From assembly GCA_021806865.1 (NCBI GenBank), contig JAKAPU010000149.1, forward strand, positions 1-6,558: 6,558 nucleotides of DNA, in the 5' to 3' direction. Every line of letters starts with the position of its first letter. Position 1 is the first letter of the stretch. Under the pieces are notes generated by a model. The model saw only the letters and a program-made list of their open reading frames with translations. It made no database searches and was not told the origin of the DNA. The DNA comes from an archaeon (GTDB lineage Archaea > Thermoproteota > Nitrososphaeria > Nitrososphaerales > CADDZS01). A program made the translations under genes and the position numbers. Below, piece by piece: positions 1 through 5,233 of the stretch.

Positions 1-1537
1 CGAGGTAGTCGAGCGAGAGAAGGAGCTCGGAAGAAGCCTCTCAAACATTAGAGTTGAGTCTGGACTAGGGGCCTCTGGCTTTCCCCACATTGGTAGCTTA
101 GGCGATGCGGCTAGAGCGTACGGCGTTAAGATGGCGTTGGAAGAGGCAGGATTTCACTCTGAATTGGTCGCGTACTCGGACGACATGGACGCTCTGAGAA
201 AAGTACCTGCGGGTCTGCCCGAATGGCTATCAAACGAAATCGGAAGACCTGTCTCGGAAATCAAGGATCCATTTGATTGTCACAGATCATACGGCGAGCA
301 TATGAGCTTACTTTTACTTGACGGGCTTGACAAGATCGGTGCTAAATACACTTTCCAGAGCGGTTACATCACCTACAAATCTGCGCTTCTCGTCAAGCAA
401 ATTGATCTAATTCTAAGGAATGCCGATGAAATTGGCCAAAAGATTGAGGAGCTTACTGGACAGAAGAAATACCTTGAATCACTTCCCTATTTCCCACAGT
501 GCTCCAAGTGTGGAAGGCTCAACGTGGCAAGACCCTACAAGTACGTTCCCGAAGAAAAGAGAGTCTACTACAAGTGCAGCGGTGATGAGATTGGAAAAAG
601 ATGGGTCGAAGGCTGTGGCTACGAAGGTTCTGCAGACATCATCAAAGGTGAAGGCAAACTCTCATGGAAGGTGGAATTCGCAGCAAGGTGGGCAGCACTC
701 GACATCAGATTCGAGGCTCACGGAAAGGAGCTAACGGATTCGGTCAGGATAAACGACTGGATCTCTGACAATATTCTTTCCTTTCCGCATCCGTATCATG
801 TCGTGTACGAGCTGTTTCAGGACAAGGCAGGCAAGAAGATCTCCAAATCGGTCGGAAACCTTGTCACTCCTCAGAAATGGCTCTCTCTTGCCAGTCCGCA
901 ATCTCTGATGCTTGTCTACTACAAGAGGATAATCGGGGCAAGGAACATTTCCGAAGAAGACGTGCCCCAGTACATGGACGAGTACGACGCACTTGAAGAT
1001 GTGTACTTTGGCAAGGTGAAGGAGGTGAACAAGCTGAAAGAAGCACGCCTCAGAGGTTTGTACTACTACTCGAACATGTCCAAGCCACCCAGTGCTCCGT
1101 CACAACACATCCCCTACAGGTTGCTGGTCGAGCTAGCTTCGGTGGCTCCCTCAGAAAACGCAGACGAGTACATAGCGAAAAGACTCATTGACTATAAAGC
1201 GGCACGCCAGATTGACGAAGGTATCAGACAGCGCATACGCTATGCGATTAACTGGTCAAAGGAGTTTGCACTCGAGGAGACCGTAGTCGAACTCACTCAA
1301 TCCGAGAAGCAACTTGTCCGCGAGGTAGCTACAAAGATAGAGGTACTTAATGACGCACAGGCAATCCAATCGACGATTTTCGAGTCCGCAAGGTCCGGTG
1401 GTGTGGAGCCTTCCGATCTATTTCGCATACTGTACCGAGCTCTGCTCGGCGTGGAGAAGGGGCCAAGACTGGGACCATACATGATGGATACAGGGATCGC
1501 GAGAATAGTGGAGAGACTCAAGAGACTCAGCAATTAG
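1..1537 (+). CDS. lysS: Class I lysyl-tRNA synthetase, 5'-truncated by the window edge
   Basis: This cytoplasmic enzyme charges tRNA-Lys with lysine using ATP; class I LysRS (also called lysK) is typical of archaea. The reading frame is open from base 2, so the ATG at 131 is internal and not the start. About 511 residues are visible, and family members run to roughly 520-540, so only a short N-terminal piece is missing. The class I Rossmann signatures are both present: HIGS at 86-97 within GASGFPHIGS (family form HIGN/HIGH), and KISKS at 836-850 (family form KMSKS). Between them lies a zinc-binding insertion with CxxC at 500-511 (CSKC) and two further cysteines near 575 and 614. The C-terminal part is helical, as expected for the anticodon-binding domain. 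The gene ends with TAG 11 bases before the tRNA-Arg gene. The identification is secure. Confidence 0.96.
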   Translation, partial: EVVEREKELGRSLSNIRVESGLGASGFPHIGSLGDAARAYGVKMALEEAGFHSELVAYSDDMDALRKVPAGLPEWLSNEIGRPVSEIKDPFDCHRSYGEHMSLLLLDGLDKIGAKYTFQSGYITYKSALLVKQIDLILRNADEIGQKIEELTGQKKYLESLPYFPQCSKCGRLNVARPYKYVPEEKRVYYKCSGDEIGKRWVEGCGYEGSADIIKGEGKLSWKVEFAARWAALDIRFEAHGKELTDSVRINDWISDNILSFPHPYHVVYELFQDKAGKKISKSVGNLVTPQKWLSLASPQSLMLVYYKRIIGARNISEEDVPQYMDEYDALEDVYFGKVKEVNKLKEARLRGLYYYSNMSKPPSAPSQHIPYRLLVELASVAPSENADEYIAKRLIDYKAARQIDEGIRQRIRYAINWSKEFALEETVVELTQSEKQLVREVATKIEVLNDAQAIQSTIFESARSGGVEPSDLFRILYRALLGVEKGPRLGPYMMDTGIARIVERLKRLSN

Positions 1538-1548
1538 GCTTACAGTTT

Positions 1549-1641
1549 GGGCCCGTAGCCTAGCATGGATTAGGGCGTTGATACTTCAGTAACGCAAGCC
1601 TCCGAAGCCGAAGGTCGTGGGTTCAAATCCCACCGGGCCCG
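1549..1641 (+). tRNA. tRNA-Arg, anticodon CCG, with a 17-nt intron
   Basis: This tRNA decodes the arginine codon CGG. Reading it by hand gives a 7-bp acceptor stem (GGGCCCG 1549-1555 with CGGGCCC 1634-1640), discriminator G at 1641 and no encoded CCA. The D stem is GCCT/GGGC with one U-G pair and an 11-nt loop. The T arm is GTGGG, loop TTCAAAT, CCCAC. The anticodon arm closes only if 1581-1597 are removed: TTG plus GC then pairs with GCCGA around the loop CTCCGAA, which places the anticodon CCG at 1602-1604. The mature tRNA is 76 nt before CCA addition. The gene is 11 bases behind the LysRS stop, so its promoter is either inside that coding region or shared with it. It is the likely integration target of the recombinase that follows. 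Confidence 0.93.
1581..1597 (+). other. Non-canonical tRNA intron with bulge-helix-bulge splice motif
   Basis: The 17-nt intron sits between mature tRNA positions 29 and 30, inside the anticodon stem, not at the usual 37/38. The splice motif is complete. The central helix is GCGT (1575-1578) paired with ACGC (1592-1595). The two 3-nt bulges are TGA (1579-1581) and AAG (1596-1598), and each is cut after its second base. The outer helix is AGG (1572-1574) with CCT (1599-1601). The inner hairpin is TAC/GTA with loop TTCA. All pairs are Watson-Crick. This is the substrate form recognised by archaeal splicing endonuclease; broad-specificity heteromeric endonucleases are known to be needed for many such non-37/38 introns. 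Confidence 0.92.
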
Positions 1642-1651
1642 CTGATAATTA

Positions 1652-1664
1652 TAAGCGAATCCCT
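1652..1664 (+). repeat. 13-bp direct repeat, copy 1 (candidate left attachment flank)
   Basis: TAAGCGAATCCCT begins 10 bases after the end of the tRNA and recurs exactly at 5182-5194. Copy 1 is preceded by GGGCCCGCTG (1635-1644), the tRNA tip plus three bases. It lies between the tRNA and the integrase start, where an attachment core or a recombinase or regulator binding site would be expected. A single 13-bp match in a window of this size is not strongly significant alone; its position makes it worth recording. Confidence 0.5.
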
Positions 1665-1670
1665 TAATAG
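1663..1670 (+). promoter_or_regulatory. Candidate TATA box of the integrase gene
   Basis: CTTAATAG lies about 32 bases upstream of the integrase ATG at 1698. With the archaeal spacing of about 26 bases from TATA centre to transcription start, the message would begin about 6 bases before the ATG, giving a nearly leaderless transcript. A second AT-rich stretch (AATTATAAG, 1647-1655) is an alternative. No Shine-Dalgarno sequence precedes the ATG. Tentative. Confidence 0.4.
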
Positions 1671-1697
1671 AATCGCTCTTTACTGATACCTTGGACT

Positions 1698-2993
1698 ATG
1701 AGCAGCAAGTACAGCGGTCTTTTGGAAGATCAAGACGTTAGGAGATGGCACGACAACCTTTCTGCCAACTCGCTAATCACGGCAGAAGTCTATCTGAGGA
1801 CTATGGGATTGTACTGTGATCTCCTAGGTACGACACCCAAAAAGATACTCAAAGACGCTCCTTCAAAGAGGTTTCGAGACGGTTTTACGGACTTTGTTAG
1901 GAAGATGGAAAGAGAGGGAAAGGCAGGCTCGTACATTGAGCGGTTCAAGAAGGTTATTCTTTCGTGGCTATCCTACAACAACCTTGAGGTAAAGCTCAAA
2001 GTTAACATCAGAGGAAAGTCGGAAACGCCAACTATTGCCGACGAGAGGGTACCGAGCAAAGAGGAACTATCGAGAATTCTAAGGATGGCTTCACCAAGAG
2101 CCAGAGTTTCAATCGCTTTGATGGCGTTCAGCGGATTAAGACCTGAAAGTCTAGGCAGCTTCGCAGGAACAGACGGAATCAGATTGCAGGACTTCATAGA
2201 AGCAAAGATAACGAGCGAGGGACTTTCGTTTGACAAGAAGAATATTCCTTCAATTCTGCGAGTGCGGAGTCCACTCAGCAAGGCAAGACACCAGTACTTC
2301 ACATTTGTCGGAGAGGAAGCAATCACCTACATCAACGAGTATTTGCATGAACGAACGAAGAAGTACAAGGAGAAACTAACACCAGATTCGCCAGTCCTAG
2401 CGTTTGATCCCAGAGGAGTCAAGAAGACAAACCCACTTTTGCGAACTTCTTTGGTAACTAGGGACATCAAGGAAGCAATAATCAAGGCAGGCTATTCGTG
2501 GAGACCCTACGTCCTGAGGTCATACGCAGACACAAACATGATCGTGGCAGAGTCCAAGGGCTTGATCTCCCACCCTTTTCTCCAATTTGTGATGGGACAC
2601 AAGGGAGACATTGAAGCTCGCTATTCCACAAACAAGGGAAGATTACCGCCAACGATGATAGAAGAAATGAGAAAATCGTACAAGAAATGCGAACCTATCC
2701 TATCGACGAAGAGCTCTGAACTCGGCAAAGACGAAATCAAGCAGACCGTAAAGGAAGAGTTTCTTTCGCTCGCAGGAATTCCAGAAGGACAGATCGAAAG
2801 TATGGACGTTGCGTCGATGTCAAAGGAAGATGTTTTGAAGACCGTCAGAGAGAAATTACTAGGCTCAATGGTGAACAACGGGAACAGGCAAAGAGTCGTA
2901 CCAATCGGAGAGGTAAAGTCATTCATCGGTCAAGGCTTTGAGTACGTGGCAGCTCTGCCGGACGGAGACGCAATAATCAGGATTCCGTCTTGA
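1698..2993 (+). CDS. Tyrosine recombinase (integrase) adjacent to tRNA-Arg
   Basis: This 431-residue site-specific recombinase would integrate and excise the element at the neighbouring tRNA gene by cutting and rejoining DNA through a covalent phosphotyrosine. The N-terminal part (about residues 10-105) fits a helical core-binding domain. The catalytic domain shows the expected residues in order: R148 in SGLRPES, K195 in the SKARH hairpin, Y271xxR274 in PYVLRSYADT, H301 in MGHKGD and nucleophile Y309 in ARYSTNKG. Residue R274 is the second catalytic arginine; the usual His at the start of its motif is Tyr, as is common in archaeal members. About 100 residues follow the active-site tyrosine: a charged helical stretch, then a small region ending LPDGDAIIRIPS. 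The gene starts 56 bases after the tRNA and reads away from it, and it is intact, unlike SSV-type integrases that are split on integration. Its 3' end overlaps the convergent regulator gene by 17 bases. Confidence 0.95.
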   Translation: MSSKYSGLLEDQDVRRWHDNLSANSLITAEVYLRTMGLYCDLLGTTPKKILKDAPSKRFRDGFTDFVRKMEREGKAGSYIERFKKVILSWLSYNNLEVKLKVNIRGKSETPTIADERVPSKEELSRILRMASPRARVSIALMAFSGLRPESLGSFAGTDGIRLQDFIEAKITSEGLSFDKKNIPSILRVRSPLSKARHQYFTFVGEEAITYINEYLHERTKKYKEKLTPDSPVLAFDPRGVKKTNPLLRTSLVTRDIKEAIIKAGYSWRPYVLRSYADTNMIVAESKGLISHPFLQFVMGHKGDIEARYSTNKGRLPPTMIEEMRKSYKKCEPILSTKSSELGKDEIKQTVKEEFLSLAGIPEGQIESMDVASMSKEDVLKTVREKLLGSMVNNGNRQRVVPIGEVKSFIGQGFEYVAALPDGDAIIRIPS

Positions 2994-3705
2994 TCTCTCT
3001 AGTTCTTCCGTCGCTGAATGTCACGCTGAACTCCTTGACCCTTCCGAGCTTAGCAGCGTCCAGTGATCTTTGGAGCTCTTCCTGATCATACTCTGGTTGT
3101 TTCCCGAATACTGGAACGAATTCTTTGCGCTTTCTCAACTCGTTAAGCTCCTTTTCACTCAAGAGATCGTCCAACCCTGAGAGCCAGTCCCATCTTTCCA
3201 CGTAGATGCCGCGAGACCGCAAGAACTCGATTCCCTCTCTGGTATAATTGTACTTGAAGTGCGGGTGCTTCGAATCGTAGAACACCCACTCCTTCGAGAA
3301 TAACAAAGGCAAAAGATCGCTGGGGACGTACTCCCTCCTGTCCTCTCCTATCAAAACTAATGCGAGCCTTATTTCACTAGTAGGTGCTAGTTTGATTGGC
3401 ATCTGGCCGCACTCTAAAGTCAATTTCTTTACTCTGTATCCGCTTGTCTTGAGAAAGTACTCGACGTTCCGCCTGCTCACTTGTTTCCTCGCTATTACTC
3501 CTTCTTTCACCAGCTGCCGAAGGTAGACGACGAGCGTGTGCTTGCTGGAGCATATTCCCCTCAAGTTGTCGAAGATTTCGTTGAACCTCTTCGGACGAAG
3601 GGGATCTTTTCCAAGATAGAATAAGATGGCCTGCCTCTTCCTGTTGTTTGTCGCGTTCCAGAAGCTACCAGGAGTCGTTGGCTTTCTACTCTTCTCTTGA
3701 ACCAT
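2977..3705 (-). CDS. Winged-helix DNA-binding protein, probable element regulator
   Basis: I do not recognise the exact family. With the start chosen here the protein has 242 residues. Residues about 20-90 (NNRKRQAILFYLG to NVEYFLKTSGY) have the pattern of a winged helix: a first helix, a helix-turn-helix around SSKHTLVVYLRQLVKEGVI, then a basic hairpin KQVSRRNVEYFL. The rest, up to SDGRTREIKTES, has no family I can name. The frame stays open to an ATG at 3798, but that would translate through the divergent promoter. The ATG at 3705 lies about 12 bases behind the start expected from the TATA-like CATAAATAT (complement of 3736-3744), so I prefer it. The gene is divergent from the two-gene operon at 3804 and convergent with the integrase. 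Paired repeats between the divergent genes suggest it controls both directions (inference). Confidence 0.75.
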   Translation of the reverse strand: MVQEKSRKPTTPGSFWNATNNRKRQAILFYLGKDPLRPKRFNEIFDNLRGICSSKHTLVVYLRQLVKEGVIARKQVSRRNVEYFLKTSGYRVKKLTLECGQMPIKLAPTSEIRLALVLIGEDRREYVPSDLLPLLFSKEWVFYDSKHPHFKYNYTREGIEFLRSRGIYVERWDWLSGLDDLLSEKELNELRKRKEFVPVFGKQPEYDQEELQRSLDAAKLGRVKEFSVTFSDGRTREIKTES

Positions 3706-3733
3706 ATCTAGCTGGATTGGAAATATGGAGTCT

Positions 3734-3751
3734 GGATATTTATGGATATTT
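3734..3751. repeat. Tandem GGATATTT direct repeat spaced one helical turn
   Basis: GGATATTT occurs at 3734-3741 and again at 3744-3751, exactly 10 bp apart, so both copies face the same side of the helix. The pair overlaps the TATA-like element for the minus-strand regulator gene. A dimeric DNA-binding protein bound here would block TATA-binding protein. Likely operator for autoregulation; no binding data, so inference. Confidence 0.5.
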
Positions 3752-3752
3752 G

Positions 3753-3789
3753 GGTGCACAAAAACCAAGCCATAAATCAATGGTGCACA
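3753..3789. promoter_or_regulatory. Paired GGTGCACA sites bracketing the divergent promoter
   Basis: GGTGCACA occurs at 3753-3760 and 3782-3789, with 29 bp between equivalent bases (close to three helical turns). Each contains the palindrome GTGCAC, a natural dimer site. The two copies bracket CATAAATC (3771-3778), a TATA-like box whose expected transcription start is near 3800, only about 4 bases before the ATG at 3804. This arrangement fits operator sites that control the rightward operon and perhaps the divergent regulator. Confidence 0.5.
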
Positions 3790-3803
3790 TGAACTCATAG
3801 CTT

Positions 3804-4007
3804 ATGACCCTGACGAGAAGCGAGGCGGTCTTGGTAAAGAGTGTAGACCTTCGCCGCCTGAAGAAACTCTTGCAGAAGATGCTTCCCGAAGGGTCGATGC
3901 TTGAGCTTGTCGTACGAAACGAACAGGATTTCATTTCAGCTGAAGAGTACTGCGCGAAGCTTGGTACGTGGCTCACCATCCTAGATGAAGAAATATCAAG
4001 ATTATGA
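3804..4007 (+). CDS. Small hypothetical protein, 67 residues
   Basis: I do not recognise this protein. It is short and charged: a basic segment (DLRRLKKLLQKMLPEG, residues about 15-30), a short hydrophobic strand (MLELVVRN), then an acidic helix ending WLTILDEEISRL. It has no membrane segment, signal peptide or cysteine pair. Support that it is real comes from context: a TATA-like box at 3771-3778 sets a near-leaderless start at its ATG, and only 6 bases separate its stop from the zinc-ribbon gene at 4014, so the two form an operon. It is divergent from the winged-helix gene, the place where small element regulators or partner proteins often sit. A role as a binding partner or small regulator is only a guess. 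Confidence 0.65.
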   Translation: MTLTRSEAVLVKSVDLRRLKKLLQKMLPEGSMLELVVRNEQDFISAEEYCAKLGTWLTILDEEISRL

Positions 4008-4013
4008 TCTGGA

Positions 4014-4850
4014 ATGCGAATAAGGCCGCTAACGAGAGCCGAATTACAGGCTATACGCGATAAGAATTACAGAGCAAGGCACAAGAGAAGAGGCTCCTCT
4101 GGGAGAAATGATGAAACGAAAAACGCACGGCGGAGGAAAAAGTTTGGAGATCGGAGGCCAGTTCCGCATGGGCCGTGGGGATGGTGCCCAAACTGCAAAG
4201 CAGCTACAAAACAGAGGGCAGTCTACGCCGTAGTTACTCTTCCGGAAGGAAAGCGTTGCTGGGAAAAGATCTTCATGCTGTGCAGAAAATGCCTTTGGAG
4301 GAGAAGGACTGATCCGCTCATTCCAGTGAAGACGAAGGTCTACTCCCGCAATGGAACTGCTGGAAATGGTCCAAACGCAATATTGTCTGTTTTGAATGAC
4401 GGGTCTCTCACTTTGGATCGCTTGATCCATAGGCTCAGGAAGAAGGCAGGGGTCGCAGGCAGCGAGTTTCTCATCTTCGAACAAGTAGTCAAGCCTTGTG
4501 TAGATTCTGGACTGATCTCCGAGACAGAGATAGATTACACCCAGAGTGTCGTTGAGACGATCCGAAGCTCGAAGATGAGGTTGAGAGAGTGTCCAGCGGA
4601 GCATAGCAAGACTCTGCTTCCCCTGTATGTGCAATCTAGAAAGGGAGAACTCGGGGTAGAAAAGCTAGGCTCGTATTGCATTTCCTGCAAGAAATTTACT
4701 TTGAATACGCCACGCAAAACTGCATTCGATGCGCTTGATGTCCTCCTTAGAAGCACCGAGGGAGTCGATAGATCGGAAGAGAAAGAAAAAGACCCGTTGG
4801 ATGTCTTGCTAGATCAAGTATTCCATCGCGACGTCCCAACTCCCTCTTAG
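4014..4850 (+). CDS. Zinc-ribbon protein of unknown function, 278 residues
   Basis: I do not recognise the family. Residues 1-50 are very basic (RARHKRRGSS, NARRRKKFGDRR), suited to nucleic acid contact. Next comes a zinc ribbon with CPNC at 58-61 and CRKC at 90-93. Residues about 120-175 (ILSVLNDGSLTLDRLIHRLRKK onward) could form a winged-helix or similar helical fold. A second CxxC (CISC, 222-225) has no obvious partner pair, so it may bind metal in a dimer or not at all. The acidic C-terminus repeats a short motif: DALDVLL at 239-245 and DPLDVLL at 260-266, possibly a protein-docking site. It is second in an operon with the 67-residue gene. It sits directly before the repeat-rich non-coding block, so a role in replication or control of the element is plausible but unproven. 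Confidence 0.8.
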   Translation: MRIRPLTRAELQAIRDKNYRARHKRRGSSGRNDETKNARRRKKFGDRRPVPHGPWGWCPNCKAATKQRAVYAVVTLPEGKRCWEKIFMLCRKCLWRRRTDPLIPVKTKVYSRNGTAGNGPNAILSVLNDGSLTLDRLIHRLRKKAGVAGSEFLIFEQVVKPCVDSGLISETEIDYTQSVVETIRSSKMRLRECPAEHSKTLLPLYVQSRKGELGVEKLGSYCISCKKFTLNTPRKTAFDALDVLLRSTEGVDRSEEKEKDPLDVLLDQVFHRDVPTPS

Positions 4851-4982
4851 CACCGTTTAACACCTCTGAGCCTAGTGTATCCCAAAAGCGACTTGTTTTG
4901 TTCAAATCAGTTCAATTCTTCCCCCTTTAGTCCGCCCTCTTGGCGAGACCATAGCAGCCGACAACCCCTGCGAGTGGATAGC

Positions 4983-5078
4983 GAGCGAGCCCTTCGTTAG
5001 AAGGGTGAAGGCGAAAGGACGAGCGTAGGAGCAAATGGAGGAGGGAGCGAGCGAAGTGAGCGAAAGGCCGTGAGGAGC
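4983..5078 (+). repeat. Imperfect purine-rich duplication, one copy with an inserted hairpin
   Basis: Two related units follow each other. Unit A (4983-5032) begins GAGCGAGC and continues to GCGAAAGG (5011-5018), then a GGAGC end. Unit B (5045-5078) also begins GAGCGAGC, has GCGAAAGG at 5060-5067 and ends GAGGAGC. Unit A has an extra segment between these blocks containing a perfect hairpin: CCCTTC (4990-4995), loop GTTA, GAAGGG (5000-5005). The + strand is almost all purine from 5000 to 5080. Seen directly; its function is unknown. Confidence 0.65.
4990..5005 (+). other. Perfect 6-bp stem, GTTA tetraloop hairpin
   Basis: CCCTTC at 4990-4995 pairs fully with GAAGGG at 5000-5005 around the loop GTTA. 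No T-run follows on the + strand (AAGGGTGAAGG), so it does not look like a bacterial-type terminator. It is present in only one of the two repeat units around it, which suggests an RNA structural element or a protein recognition hairpin. Confidence 0.6.
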
Positions 5079-5100
5079 GAATAAATGCAAAAAAATCGGG

Positions 5101-5129
5101 TAAAGTCTCCCTAAAGTAATGGCTAAAGT
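5101..5129 (+). repeat. Three phased TAAAGT repeats
   Basis: TAAAGT occurs at 5101-5106, 5112-5117 and 5124-5129, start-to-start spacing 11 and 12 bp, about one helical turn each. Such iteron-like arrays are typical binding sites of plasmid replication initiators or repressors. The unit is short and AT-rich, so chance is possible. Confidence 0.5.
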
Positions 5130-5156
5130 GAGAGCTTGAATTGAATGATTGTAACT

Positions 5157-5194
5157 GGTCCCGCTGGTGTGCTAACAGTATTAAGCGAATCCCT
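5157..5194 (+). repeat. Candidate degenerate right attachment site with 13-bp repeat, copy 2
   Basis: GGTCCCGCTG at 5157-5166 matches the tRNA tip and flank at 1635-1644 with one mismatch, and TAAGCGAATCCCT at 5182-5194 matches 1652-1664 exactly, in the same orientation and order. The spacer between the two blocks is 15 bases here against 7 at the left copy. If this is a decayed attR, the element is about 3.5 kb. Against it, the T-arm part of the tRNA is not conserved here. Kept as a candidate only. Confidence 0.35.
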
Positions 5195-5233
5195 AGAAAG
5201 AAAAGCAGTAGAGATGTCTTTTTCGGAGAGTTA

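Larger units (their letters stand above)
4851..5233. other. Gene-free intergenic region, about 380 bases, rich in repeats and hairpins
   Basis: No convincing gene is present on either strand; the only ORF, minus strand 4902-5090, is the complement of the repeat block and has no protein-like pattern. In order the region holds T-rich tracts just after the zinc-ribbon gene (4892-4902, possible termination), a small CGCC/GGCG hairpin (4933-4945), a purine-rich block with an imperfect duplication and a 6-bp hairpin (4981-5082), an A7 run (5089-5095), three TAAAGT repeats (5101-5129) and the att-like segment (5157-5194). This make-up fits a structured RNA gene or a replication or partition control region at the end of a mobile element. 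Confidence 0.6.

Noticed and set aside
1585..1591. Reading the tRNA as an unspliced TCA or CAG (suppressor or Leu) tRNA
   Set aside because: No proper 5-bp stem with a 7-nt loop forms, and the remaining 22 bases would not make a valid long variable arm; the spliced Arg form pairs completely.
1973..2326. 117-residue minus-strand ORF within the integrase
   Set aside because: It is a shadow of the integrase frame, which has all catalytic residues.
3706..3798. 31-residue N-terminal extension of the winged-helix protein starting at ATG 3798
   Set aside because: It would be translated through the divergent promoter and its repeats, and the segment has no protein-like pattern; the ATG at 3705 fits a TATA-like box.
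4044..4634. 196-residue minus-strand ORF
   Set aside because: It lies wholly inside the zinc-ribbon gene, whose frame has clear CxxC motifs and good operon context; the antisense product has no recognisable domain.
4900..4908. GTTCAAATC match to the tRNA T loop (1621-1629) as an attachment site
   Set aside because: Only 9 bases match and the flanks differ; T-loop-like 9-mers are expected by chance.
4983..5082. CRISPR array
   Set aside because: The repeat units are imperfect, differ in length and lack regular spacers; no cas genes are nearby.
4902..5090. 62-residue minus-strand ORF in the intergenic region
   Set aside because: It is the complement of the repeat and hairpin block, with low-complexity composition and no promoter evidence.
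4911..5145. Inverted repeat TTCAATTC (4911-4918) and GAATTGAA (5138-5145) flanking the purine-rich block
   Set aside because: Eight AT-rich bases over 230 bases is within chance, and the match does not extend.
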